Shown: positions 1-5,949, counted from the first letter of the stretch. The stretch: 6,221 nt of DNA from Clostridia bacterium (GCA_028690885.1 JAQVAJ010000101.1:1-6221); one strand, 5' to 3'. The notes: generated by a model not told the origin, from the letters alone. Program-made: numbers and translations.

Positions 1-25
1 TTGTTTTTAATGGTGTTCCGTACAT
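1..25 (-). CDS. Start of an unidentified gene, cut by the left window edge
   Basis: Only the first 8 codons are in the window, reading MYGTPLKT and then leaving at base 1. The start is supported by a GGGGG Shine-Dalgarno (complement 34-38, preceded by AAAAA) 8 bases before the ATG, and by a near-consensus promoter upstream (complement 75-103). That gives a leader of about 43 bases. The separate promoter makes this a transcription unit of its own, not simply the next gene of the glycosidase operon. The residues G-T-P-L-K resemble the N-terminus of PurT (formate-dependent GAR transformylase, which often begins with a GT(P/A)L stretch), but eight residues cannot establish this and it is only a guess. 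Confidence 0.6.
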
Positions 26-51
26 TTAATCTACCCCCTTTTTAGTGACTA

Positions 52-72
52 TATTAACTCCTGTTATTAACT
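52..72 (-). repeat. 8-base direct repeat at the promoter start site
   Basis: On the minus strand AGTTAATA occurs twice (complement 65-72 and 52-59) with a 13-base period. The first copy covers the expected transcription start (about base 68) of the promoter at 75-103. A repressor operator is possible, but the repeat is short and AT-rich, so chance is a real alternative. Confidence 0.3.
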
Positions 73-74
73 AG

Positions 75-103
75 AGTATACTTTTAATGAGTTTCCATGT
101 CAA
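75..103 (-). promoter_or_regulatory. Near-consensus sigma-A promoter for the left-edge gene
   Basis: On the minus strand there is a perfect -35 box TTGACA (complement 98-103), a 17-base spacer, and a -10 box TATACT (complement 75-80), matching 11 of 12 consensus bases. Transcription should start near base 68 and lead into the gene beginning at complement 25. It lies directly after the stop codon of the glycosidase gene at 115. No terminator hairpin is visible between them, so operon read-through into the next gene is possible. Confidence 0.8.
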
Positions 104-114
104 CTGATTCGCTA

Positions 115-1320
115 TTATAGTCCTAATCTTTTTAAAGAATGAATAAAGAATAGCATCGTACTTGAATACCAGTTGCCGCAAGTTGAAGGTTGAGCTGTTA
201 TTGGATGCAATTCTTGACCGAAATTAATCTTATCAGTCGAACACCATGCGTTTATCCAAGCCTTCATGTTCTTTTCAAGCTGATCGGAAAAACTATATTT
301 GTCCATCCATCTCATTGACCTTAGAGAAGTAAGCCCTTGGGAGTAAAATCCCCATGAATTACCTGGCAAATTCTGCTTCCATGTAGGGTCTGAAATTGAG
401 ACAGCTGGGTAGGGATATGGAGTATCGAATTCATTCGGATTATTAAGATATCTCTTAAAAATTATGTTGGCCATATCCATATCCAGAAGACTTTCACAAA
501 ATAAATTTGTTATTGATATTGATTTGCATTTTATTTTATTCCCATGGCTGTCTACATCATAAAAGAATTCGTCAAATTCATCATAACATGTTTCAATTAA
601 ACGCTTTTTAACATCATGAGCAGCTCTTTTCCATTCATGGGCTTCGTTCTCAAGTCCCAGTTTTCCTGCCATTACTGAAAGAGCATTCCTTGAACCGTAA
701 AATACAGCATTCATGTCAGGTGTTATAAAAGGTAGAAGGTTATCATCATCTGGATGATCCTTTGCATCATCAGAGAAATTATTTTTGTGTTTTATTGTTT
801 CAAATCTTCCGCTGTTGTCGTGTCCGGTATCAAATCCACAAAACATTTCAATGAGGCCGGTTTTCAAAGTCATGCGATTTTCTGTCAGCCATTTATCCCA
901 CTTAGCACATTTTTCATAACACTCTTTCAATAGGTCTGTATCATTATTTTGAATACATGTTTCAAGGCAAAGTCTTGCAAAGGATACACACTCTTGAATC
1001 TGACTATAGCCGACTAAATTCTTAAATCCTGTTCTTTTATCAGGATCAATTACATAACAGGGGAACTGACCATCAGGTTTTTGCCTATCAAGAAAAAGTT
1101 TTATTTGATTAACCGATATGGAAGGATCGGATTTATCATAGTTTACCCACGATACAGCATCATAAACATGTTCAAGCCAGACACCTGGATATGTATTAGA
1201 TATAAGAAATATGTTACCTTTGGACCCGGCCATCTTCTTCAGATGGTATTTATAAATCCTGTCTAGAACAAGTTGTTTTTTTTCTTCAATTATTTCTTTT
1301 GACGGTATCTGTATCTGCAT
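115..1320 (-). CDS. Cytoplasmic six-hairpin (GH63/MGH1-like) glycoside hydrolase
   Basis: A 401-residue protein with the hallmarks of the (alpha/alpha)6-barrel hydrolases of the GH63/GH37/mannosylglycerate-hydrolase group. These invert the anomeric centre and usually remove terminal alpha-linked glucose or mannose. Motifs in order: VWLEHVYDAVSW (48-58); QKPDGQFP (80-87, the family's 'Q.pDG..P'); CGFDTGHDNSGRF (161-173), where Asp168 matches the general acid of the 'G.DNSPR' motif; GNSWGFYSQGL (320-330); and FGQELHPITAQP (367-378), where Glu370 sits where the family has its general base. There is no signal peptide or membrane segment. At about 400 residues it resembles the compact MGH type rather than the ~780-residue YgjK type. 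The start is supported by AAAGGAG (complement 1333-1339), 12 bases upstream, a slightly long spacing. It is the second gene after the GH31 enzyme and probably co-transcribed. The fold is clear; the substrate is not known. Confidence 0.85.
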   Translation of the reverse strand: MQIQIPSKEIIEEKKQLVLDRIYKYHLKKMAGSKGNIFLISNTYPGVWLEHVYDAVSWVNYDKSDPSISVNQIKLFLDRQKPDGQFPCYVIDPDKRTGFKNLVGYSQIQECVSFARLCLETCIQNNDTDLLKECYEKCAKWDKWLTENRMTLKTGLIEMFCGFDTGHDNSGRFETIKHKNNFSDDAKDHPDDDNLLPFITPDMNAVFYGSRNALSVMAGKLGLENEAHEWKRAAHDVKKRLIETCYDEFDEFFYDVDSHGNKIKCKSISITNLFCESLLDMDMANIIFKRYLNNPNEFDTPYPYPAVSISDPTWKQNLPGNSWGFYSQGLTSLRSMRWMDKYSFSDQLEKNMKAWINAWCSTDKINFGQELHPITAQPSTCGNWYSSTMLFFIHSLKRLGL

Positions 1321-1367
1321 AGTATAAATTAACTCCTTTTTTTGATTACATATCTTTCATACCACAA

Positions 1368-1373
1368 ATTATA
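1368..1373 (-). promoter_or_regulatory. Possible internal -10 box before the second glycosidase gene
   Basis: A perfect TATAAT lies on the minus strand 48 bases before the ATG of the six-hairpin glycosidase, inside the 97-base gap after the GH31 gene. No acceptable -35 hexamer is seen 16-18 bases upstream and there is no TG extension, so a functional internal promoter is only weakly supported. Confidence 0.25.
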
Positions 1374-1388
1374 TCGGATTATGTTATT

Positions 1389-1420
1389 TAGTATTTCTTT
1401 TCTAGTAGAATTGAATACTA
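1389..1420 (-). repeat. AT-rich inverted repeat overlapping the GH31 stop codon
   Basis: TAGTATT (1389-1395) pairs with AATACTA (1414-1420), giving a 7-bp stem whose 5' arm on the minus strand includes the TAG stop of the GH31 gene. Inside it is a second small dyad, TTCTA-G-TAGAA (1400-1410). The stem has only one G-C pair and no U-run follows, so it is not a classical terminator. It might be a weak attenuating or mRNA-processing element between the two operon genes, or chance. Confidence 0.3.
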
Positions 1421-3790
1421 AAGGATACTTAAAAATTCTACTTCATTACTGATTGAAGATATTAGTTTTCCATTCTTAACCTTAATTAGTAACTGCTCTT
1501 TTCCATCAGTTACTACATATGAAGAATTTTTGCCATACGATTCTATTCTTTTAATAGGATAAATACTTTCCTCTGTATTTTGTTTACCATACTCTTTATA
1601 AGCAAGGATTGATCCATTCTTTACGAATATCGGCATAATATCGAGTGTCACACTAACCTGTATCCATTCACCTTTTGATATAATTTTCTTTTTTGTCCAA
1701 TAGTCATACCATATTCCTTTAGGCAGATAAATATTTCTTATTTTCTTTTTTTCTAAAGATTCTAAAATTGGCGCTACTAGAAGCGAGTTGCCGAACATGT
1801 ATTGATCATCAATATTATATGTATTCAGGTCTGATTCATATTCAAGAACCATTGCTTTCATCATGGGTACAGCATTTTTTGCACAGTAATTGGCTTCACT
1901 GATTATATATGGAAGCAGGGAATACCTAAGATTAGCATATTTTTTAAATATGCGATTAGCTTCATCACCAAAAGACCATGGTTCTCTACTGTTGTTGTTT
2001 CCGCCACCATGACATCTTGAATGACTGGAGAATAATCCTACTTGTGCCCAACGTATATAAAGTTCTGGTGTCGGTCTACCAATGAAGCCGCCTATGTCAT
2101 GTGAAAAGAAAACAAATCCGCTCAGTCCCAAAGATAATCCTGCACGAATTGTACCTTGAAGCCCCTCAAATGTACATTGACTGTCGCCACCCCAGTGAAT
2201 AGGATATCTCTGGCTTCCTGCAGTACCAGAACGTGCCCAGACAAGATTTTCATTTGTAATTTCTTTACATGCATTAAATACAACACTATTATAAGTAAGT
2301 GAGTAGTTATTGTGAAATTTAGTTCCTTCTATATTTTTGTAAACAGCATCCTCTGGAATTCCTTCTCCGAAATCTGTTTTAATTGCAGATATACCTGTTC
2401 TAATTACATTTTTAATCATTGATGCGTACCATTGACAGGCATCTTGATTGGAAAAATCAATAATTGAATCATCTTTCCATGAACCGGGAAGATCATTAGA
2501 ATGTTTGAAAATATTACCATTTTTATCAAGAGCCAAATAACCTTTTTCTCTTGCTTCAACATAATTTTCATTATCCTCTCTTGGCGGTATGAAGTTATAC
2601 TGCCAAGCGGATATTTTGAATCCCTGATCATTTAATTTTTTAATATTTTCCCTTGGCTGAGGAAATCTTTCTTTGGAAAAACGTAGATCACAATTCCAAT
2701 CATCCTTAAACCATGCAGTATCAAGGTGTAGAACGTCGCAAGGTATTTCTTTTAATCTTATATTCTTTGCAACATCAAATACTACATCCCAGGAAAGGTA
2801 GCTATTACGGCTCATCCATAGACCGAAACTCCAAATTGGAGGTATAGGTGAAAACCCTGTAAGAGTACAGTAATTATATATTATCTGTTTTATGTTTTTT
2901 CCCGTAATTAAAAAATAGTCCATTACCGGTTCAAGCGTACAAAAAGACAGTGTTGAAGCTTCTTTTGTTGCTATGTCCCACTGTGTTTTTGCTGTACTAT
3001 TTAAAAATATTCCATACCCTGAAGTAGACACGACAAATGGAACATTGATATATGTCCTGGTATTTGAGGTACCAAATGCATCCTTATTCCAAAAATCTGT
3101 TTTAATGCCTCTTCTGTGAACATGATCAAATCGCTCTCCCAGACCGTAAATCTGCTCTTTTGATGTTAATTCATATCCCTCAAAACAAGCTGTATCATTT
3201 TTATCGAAACATATTGCCATTCCTACTGCGTCTGTTGGCATAATTGCGTATCGGGCTTGTTTGGTTATATACTCACCATTTGAATCATATACAGATATAA
3301 CAGATGAGCTTTTATCAATATTAATTACAATCTTTTTTGTTGATAGTGTTATGAGATTTTCGTTATCGGTAACTGTAAATTTAATATTTCTTTTAGGTTT
3401 TCCTGTCAGCATTCTTTGTTCTTTAGGTAATGTTTCTTTTCTTTCAAGTGAACCGGTTCCGTACCTTATCCGCACTATATCTTCAGACCACACATTAATA
3501 CAAACTTTTATCTCTACAACTTCTTCATTCTTTTTCTTAATCATCTGATTCATTACTGTCTCATGGGTCATAACAGTTCTATTAAGATACTTATCTGCAC
3601 AGATAACATATTCTATACCATTTTTGCTTTGTTTAAATGATTTTATATACGATGCTTTGATAAACTCAACCATATCCGACGTATACATATAATCAAGAGA
3701 TTTATCTGAATCTGAACGGTCGGTCTTAACAGTTTCTGCTATTTTTGCATCTTCAATAAATTGCGGAAAAATATTTTTTGTTATTTTCAT
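1418..3790 (-). CDS. GH31 glycosidase, alpha-xylosidase (YicI)-like
   Basis: A 790-residue GH31 retaining alpha-glycosidase, close in length to E. coli YicI (772). An N-terminal beta-sandwich (about 1-210) ends in GLGERFDHVHRRG (216-228). The catalytic barrel starts near PPIWSFGLW (317-325). KTDFGEGIP (471-479) holds the nucleophile Asp473 and the Lys471 typical of alpha-xylosidases. ARSGTAGSQRYPIHWGGD (519-536) holds Arg520 and the acid/base Asp536. SHDIGG follows (563-568), then C-terminal beta-domains (DDQYMFGNSLLVAPI, 661-675). There is no signal peptide, so it should act in the cytoplasm, releasing terminal alpha-D-xylose (as from isoprimeverose or xyloglucan oligosaccharides) or alpha-glucose. 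YicI Cys307-Phe308 appear as Thr358-Ala359, so specificity is open. An in-frame ATG at 3805 would add 5 residues (795 in all). I prefer 3790 because a G7 Shine-Dalgarno lies 6 bases before it and nothing precedes the upstream ATG. Likely first gene of an operon with the glycosidase at 115-1320. Confidence 0.93.
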   Translation of the reverse strand: MKITKNIFPQFIEDAKIAETVKTDRSDSDKSLDYMYTSDMVEFIKASYIKSFKQSKNGIEYVICADKYLNRTVMTHETVMNQMIKKKNEEVVEIKVCINVWSEDIVRIRYGTGSLERKETLPKEQRMLTGKPKRNIKFTVTDNENLITLSTKKIVINIDKSSSVISVYDSNGEYITKQARYAIMPTDAVGMAICFDKNDTACFEGYELTSKEQIYGLGERFDHVHRRGIKTDFWNKDAFGTSNTRTYINVPFVVSTSGYGIFLNSTAKTQWDIATKEASTLSFCTLEPVMDYFLITGKNIKQIIYNYCTLTGFSPIPPIWSFGLWMSRNSYLSWDVVFDVAKNIRLKEIPCDVLHLDTAWFKDDWNCDLRFSKERFPQPRENIKKLNDQGFKISAWQYNFIPPREDNENYVEAREKGYLALDKNGNIFKHSNDLPGSWKDDSIIDFSNQDACQWYASMIKNVIRTGISAIKTDFGEGIPEDAVYKNIEGTKFHNNYSLTYNSVVFNACKEITNENLVWARSGTAGSQRYPIHWGGDSQCTFEGLQGTIRAGLSLGLSGFVFFSHDIGGFIGRPTPELYIRWAQVGLFSSHSRCHGGGNNNSREPWSFGDEANRIFKKYANLRYSLLPYIISEANYCAKNAVPMMKAMVLEYESDLNTYNIDDQYMFGNSLLVAPILESLEKKKIRNIYLPKGIWYDYWTKKKIISKGEWIQVSVTLDIMPIFVKNGSILAYKEYGKQNTEESIYPIKRIESYGKNSSYVVTDGKEQLLIKVKNGKLISSISNEVEFLSIL

Positions 3791-3796
3791 GGTATA

Positions 3797-3803
3797 CCCC
3801 CCC
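3797..3803 (-). promoter_or_regulatory. G7 Shine-Dalgarno that decides the GH31 start
   Basis: A run of seven G on the minus strand lies 6 bases before the ATG at complement 3790 and can pair with the CC-rich anti-SD. Its last base upstream is also the G of a competing in-frame ATG (complement 3803-3805), which has no SD of its own and would lie only about 12 bases from the predicted transcript start. This favours the downstream start. Confidence 0.6.
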
Positions 3804-3823
3804 ATATGGATTACAGAAAGTAT

Positions 3824-3852
3824 ATCATATATATAATCACTGAAAAACTCAA
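3824..3852 (-). promoter_or_regulatory. Promoter of the glycosidase operon
   Basis: On the minus strand, TTGAGT (complement 3847-3852, 4 of 6 consensus) is separated by exactly 17 bases from TATGAT (complement 3824-3829, 5 of 6). The predicted start near 3817 leaves a leader of about 27 bases that contains the G7 ribosome site. The sub-consensus -35 would suit a promoter needing activation by the divergent AraC-family protein, which is inference. TATACT (complement 3819-3824) is an alternative -10, but it has no partner at proper spacing. Confidence 0.55.
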
Positions 3853-3890
3853 AAACAATTTTTTAAATTTAGTATTATTCTCATATATTA

Positions 3891-3928
3891 TTGTTCAATG
3901 ATACTATAAACAAGTTATAATTAATTAT
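3891..3928 (+). promoter_or_regulatory. Candidate regulator-gene promoter with overlapping palindrome
   Basis: A perfect TATAAT (3916-3921) lies about 55 bases before the AraC-family start codon. The best -35 candidate is TTGTTC (3891-3896), with a long 19-base spacer. The -10 overlaps a perfect 12-bp palindrome ATAATTAATTAT (3917-3928). A TTGTT...AACAA dyad (3891-3913) spans the spacer. Such placement would fit autoregulation, but every element is AT-rich. The rest of the divergent region (3853-3890 and 3929-3960) shows only AT-rich sequence, with TTATTGTT repeated at 3888-3895 and 3939-3946. Confidence 0.4.
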
Positions 3929-3975
3929 GAAAGCTGATTTATTGTTATTTCATTTCTAAGATAGGGATTAATGCT

Positions 3976-4839
3976 ATGGATGTCATTTATACTTGTGAAG
4001 TAGATATTGAGGATGCCTTATTTAAGCTCTCTTTTGATGAGGGATTTTATTCATCACCAAGCAAACCTGTATTACTTCATAATCATAATGCATACGAAGT
4101 TCATATTATTGAACATGGGGAATTTGTTTTTGATATAAATAGCATGCAGGTTACTGTTTCAGACGGGGACTGTTGTGTTATAAAACCAAATACATATCAT
4201 TCAAAAGGTAACACTAAATCAGATAATGCAAGAAAGTACTGTTTTAAATTTGAATATTTTACAAATACGAATAATTCCTTTGACAAATCAAGAAAAACGA
4301 ATAAATTTGATTTTTTAAGAATGTCAGAGGATGTTTTTGTAAGCGGGAATTGCAGTAAGTCAATAAATATACTTAAAGATATAAAATCTGAAATGGATGA
4401 TTTGTATATAGGATACCAGACAAACTTGAAAAATCTTTCATCTCTGCTTCTTATCGATATACTAAGAGGCATGTGTTGCAAGAAAATTAGTGACAATAAT
4501 TATAAACATAGTAATTTAGAAGACAGCAGACATGCTGTTATTGATAGTTTCTTTGCAATAAACTATATGAATGATGTTTATGCAACCGATCTTGCTGATT
4601 TGCTAAGTATAAGTGTACGTCAATTGAGTCGAATAATGTATAAATATTATGGATTAACATTTAAAGACAAACTTGCTCAGATTAGAATATTTGCAGCAAA
4701 GGATTTATTAAAAGACAAAAAGATTACAATATCCAGAATTGCAGAAGCAGTAGGATATAACAACACAAAATATTTTACTGATGCGTTTAAAAAAAACACG
4801 GGCGAGACGCCTTTACAATATAGAAACAATGTTAGTTAA
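3976..4839 (+). CDS. AraC-family transcriptional regulator with N-terminal cupin domain
   Basis: A 287-residue regulator of normal family length. The N-terminal cupin (about 30-95) contains HNHNAYEVHIIEHG (35-48), fitting the HxHx3Ex6G cupin motif with His35, His37 and Glu41. GDCCVIKPNTYHS (64-76) follows, with His75 as the expected fourth ligand. A linker (about 100-185) leads to the C-terminal double helix-turn-helix. The first helix-turn-helix is around 203-224 (ATDLADLLSISVRQLSRIM). The second is around 250-277, ending in the signature IAEAVGYNNTKYFTDAFKKN and GETPLQYR. AGGGA (3963-3967) lies 8 bases before the ATG. It is transcribed away from the GH31 operon, with 185 bases between start codons, the usual layout for a sugar-responsive activator of the neighbouring genes. 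The inducer is unknown. Its 3' end overlaps the convergent URO-D-like gene by 4 bases. Confidence 0.93.
   Translation: MDVIYTCEVDIEDALFKLSFDEGFYSSPSKPVLLHNHNAYEVHIIEHGEFVFDINSMQVTVSDGDCCVIKPNTYHSKGNTKSDNARKYCFKFEYFTNTNNSFDKSRKTNKFDFLRMSEDVFVSGNCSKSINILKDIKSEMDDLYIGYQTNLKNLSSLLLIDILRGMCCKKISDNNYKHSNLEDSRHAVIDSFFAINYMNDVYATDLADLLSISVRQLSRIMYKYYGLTFKDKLAQIRIFAAKDLLKDKKITISRIAEAVGYNNTKYFTDAFKKNTGETPLQYRNNVS
4789..4811 (-). terminator. Possible terminator of the URO-D-like gene, inside the AraC gene
   Basis: Reading the minus strand past the stop at 4836: GGCG (4811-4808), loop TCT, CGCC (4804-4801), then CGTG, then eight T (4796-4789). It begins 25 bases after the stop and lies antisense to the KKNTGETP codons of the regulator. 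The all-GC stem stands out in an AT-rich gene. It is only 4 bp, and a 4-base gap precedes the T-run, so it is a weak candidate. On the plus strand the same stem is followed only by TTAC, so it should not terminate the regulator transcript. Confidence 0.35.
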
Positions 4840-5912
4840 GTATACCTGAAATCTTTTACTGCATTGAATAAAGCAATTATTTTTTCAACAGATATATCAC
4901 CTTGTACTTGATGAGAAGGCGATACAACAAATCCGCCATTTTTGCCCAGAATAGATATAATTCTTATTGTTTCATCATATACCTGTTTTGCTGTTGCATG
5001 AGGGAGAAGTTCTACTTCATCAATAGCTCCATGAAAAGAAATAATATCAGCATACTTTTCAGCCAGGTATTCTGGATACATATTTTTAGCAGTAACCTGA
5101 ATTGGATCAAGAATGTCGACGCCGATTTCAGCTAAATCAGGAATTACTTCTGATACTGACCCGCATGAGTGATAAAAAGTCATAAGGCCCATATCCTTAA
5201 ATGGTTTTACAAGACCTGATGTATGAGGCTTAATAAGCTTTCTCCATGTATCTGGATTGAGCATAAGACACTGCTGTCCTCCAATATCTCCTCCAGAACC
5301 AATTATATCAATCTGTCCGTCGGCAGCATCTAAAACCCTAAGAGCTCTTTGATAATAGTATTCTTCAACTTTTGTACATATCGCTTCAACTATTTCCGGA
5401 TTTTCATATAAGTCCATGAAAAACTGTTCCATTCCGCGCATATACCATGGGGTTTCAAAGGTGCCGCCTGCAAAAAACATAATTGCTCGGTCATCAGTTT
5501 TCTTGTGCAATTTTATTACATCTTTAACTTTTGAATAATCCCACCAGTCCAGGCTTGGCCAGTCATATTCGTAAATTTCTTCAACGGTCTTACAATTGCC
5601 AAGAGGATATCCAACAAATTCATAATAGGTATTGTATTTGTTCTTTGCAGCTTTCATAACACATCCGAAGATATCTGTTCCTTCTGCTCCAAGAGTAGGT
5701 GCAGACCGTTCTTTTGGACCGATGAATGGAATTGAACCAGCTGTTATCCATCTCATGTCGATATCAAGCTTATCCAGAATATCTTCAACAGTGTCAAGGG
5801 AAAAATGTTCTTTTAAAGCATCCCATACCTCTTGTGTGCATCTTAAATCAGAGGCAGGTCTGTCTGCTTTCTCACGTCTTAAGGCCTTAAGGACTCGTTC
5901 TTTACTAGTCAT
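4836..5912 (-). CDS. URO-D-like protein, MtaA/CmuA-type methyltransferase family
   Basis: A 358-residue protein of the uroporphyrinogen-decarboxylase superfamily. The N-terminus MTSKERVLKALRREKADRP is typical of the methyltransferase-like branch. It lacks the arginine-rich 'RQAGR' substrate loop of true HemE, so a role in haem synthesis is unlikely. GSGGDIGGQQCLMLNP (205-220) and FYHSCGSV (246-253) match the family. His248 and Cys250 correspond to the His-x-Cys zinc ligands of MtaA/MtbA, which move methyl groups between corrinoid protein and thiol. The third ligand, usually Cys in 'SPGCG', appears replaced by His334 in SPSHQVQ (331-337). It is soluble, with no signal peptide. No corrinoid protein is in the window, so the methyl donor and acceptor are unknown; demethylation of a methylated sugar is inference. 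The ATG at 5912 is the only in-frame start: a TGA lies at complement 5943-5945 with no ATG, GTG or TTG between. The strong SD is 37 bases upstream, which is unusual. Confidence 0.88.
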   Translation of the reverse strand: MTSKERVLKALRREKADRPASDLRCTQEVWDALKEHFSLDTVEDILDKLDIDMRWITAGSIPFIGPKERSAPTLGAEGTDIFGCVMKAAKNKYNTYYEFVGYPLGNCKTVEEIYEYDWPSLDWWDYSKVKDVIKLHKKTDDRAIMFFAGGTFETPWYMRGMEQFFMDLYENPEIVEAICTKVEEYYYQRALRVLDAADGQIDIIGSGGDIGGQQCLMLNPDTWRKLIKPHTSGLVKPFKDMGLMTFYHSCGSVSEVIPDLAEIGVDILDPIQVTAKNMYPEYLAEKYADIISFHGAIDEVELLPHATAKQVYDETIRIISILGKNGGFVVSPSHQVQGDISVEKIIALFNAVKDFRYT

Positions 5913-5946
5913 GATTACTTGTATGATACAGACAGTAACTGTTCAT
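5905..5946 (-). CDS. Possible 13-codon leader peptide overlapping the URO-D-like start
   Basis: An ATG only 3 bases after a strong AGGAGG opens a 13-codon ORF (MNSYCLYHTSNHD). It ends at a TAG (complement 5905-5907) just inside the URO-D-like gene, overlapping it by 8 bases in another frame. Such a layout can couple translation by termination-reinitiation. Against it: a 3-base SD spacing is short, and the ATG lies in a predicted hairpin stem. No runs of a single amino-acid codon suggest classical attenuation. No protein family is recognised. Confidence 0.3.
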   Translation of the reverse strand: MNSYCLYHTSNHD

Positions 5947-5948
5947 AC
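5921..5948 (-). promoter_or_regulatory. Predicted RNA hairpin between ribosome site and start codon
   Basis: On the minus-strand transcript GUAUGAACAG (5948-5939) can pair with CUGU (5931-5928), a bulged A (5927), and UCAUAC (5926-5921). This gives a 10-bp stem with one bulge and a 7-base loop. AGGAGG ends just 1 base before the stem, and 8 bases follow it before the URO-D-like ATG. Folding would shorten the SD-to-start distance from 37 to about 9 bases, a good spacing, and would bury the leader-ORF ATG. The same inverted repeat could instead be a DNA operator. Confidence 0.5.
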
Positions 5949-5949
5949 T

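Noticed and set aside
1081..1266. Plus-strand ORF of 61 codons
   Set aside because: It is antisense within the six-hairpin glycosidase gene, has no family-like motif and is explained as a shadow of that gene.
3261..3548. Plus-strand ORF of 95 codons with hydrophobic stretches resembling a membrane protein
   Set aside because: It is antisense to the GH31 N-terminal domain. Hydrophobicity is expected from the complement of its AT-rich codons, and the GH31 gene is firmly supported by motifs.
3976..3990. Alternative regulator start at the ATG at 3971
   Set aside because: It is in a different frame from the regulator. The ATG at 3976 has AGGGA at a suitable 8-base spacing.
4861..4886. ATTG...CAAT stem followed by a T-run as a terminator for the AraC-family gene
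   Set aside because: The stem is only 4 bp with three A-T pairs or fewer G-C pairs and a 7-base loop, so it is too weak. The T-run is explained by codons of the URO-D-like C-terminus.
4836..5912. Genuine uroporphyrinogen decarboxylase (HemE)
   Set aside because: The conserved arginine-rich N-terminal substrate loop is absent and the His-x-Cys motif of the methyltransferase branch is present. The neighbours are sugar genes, not haem genes.
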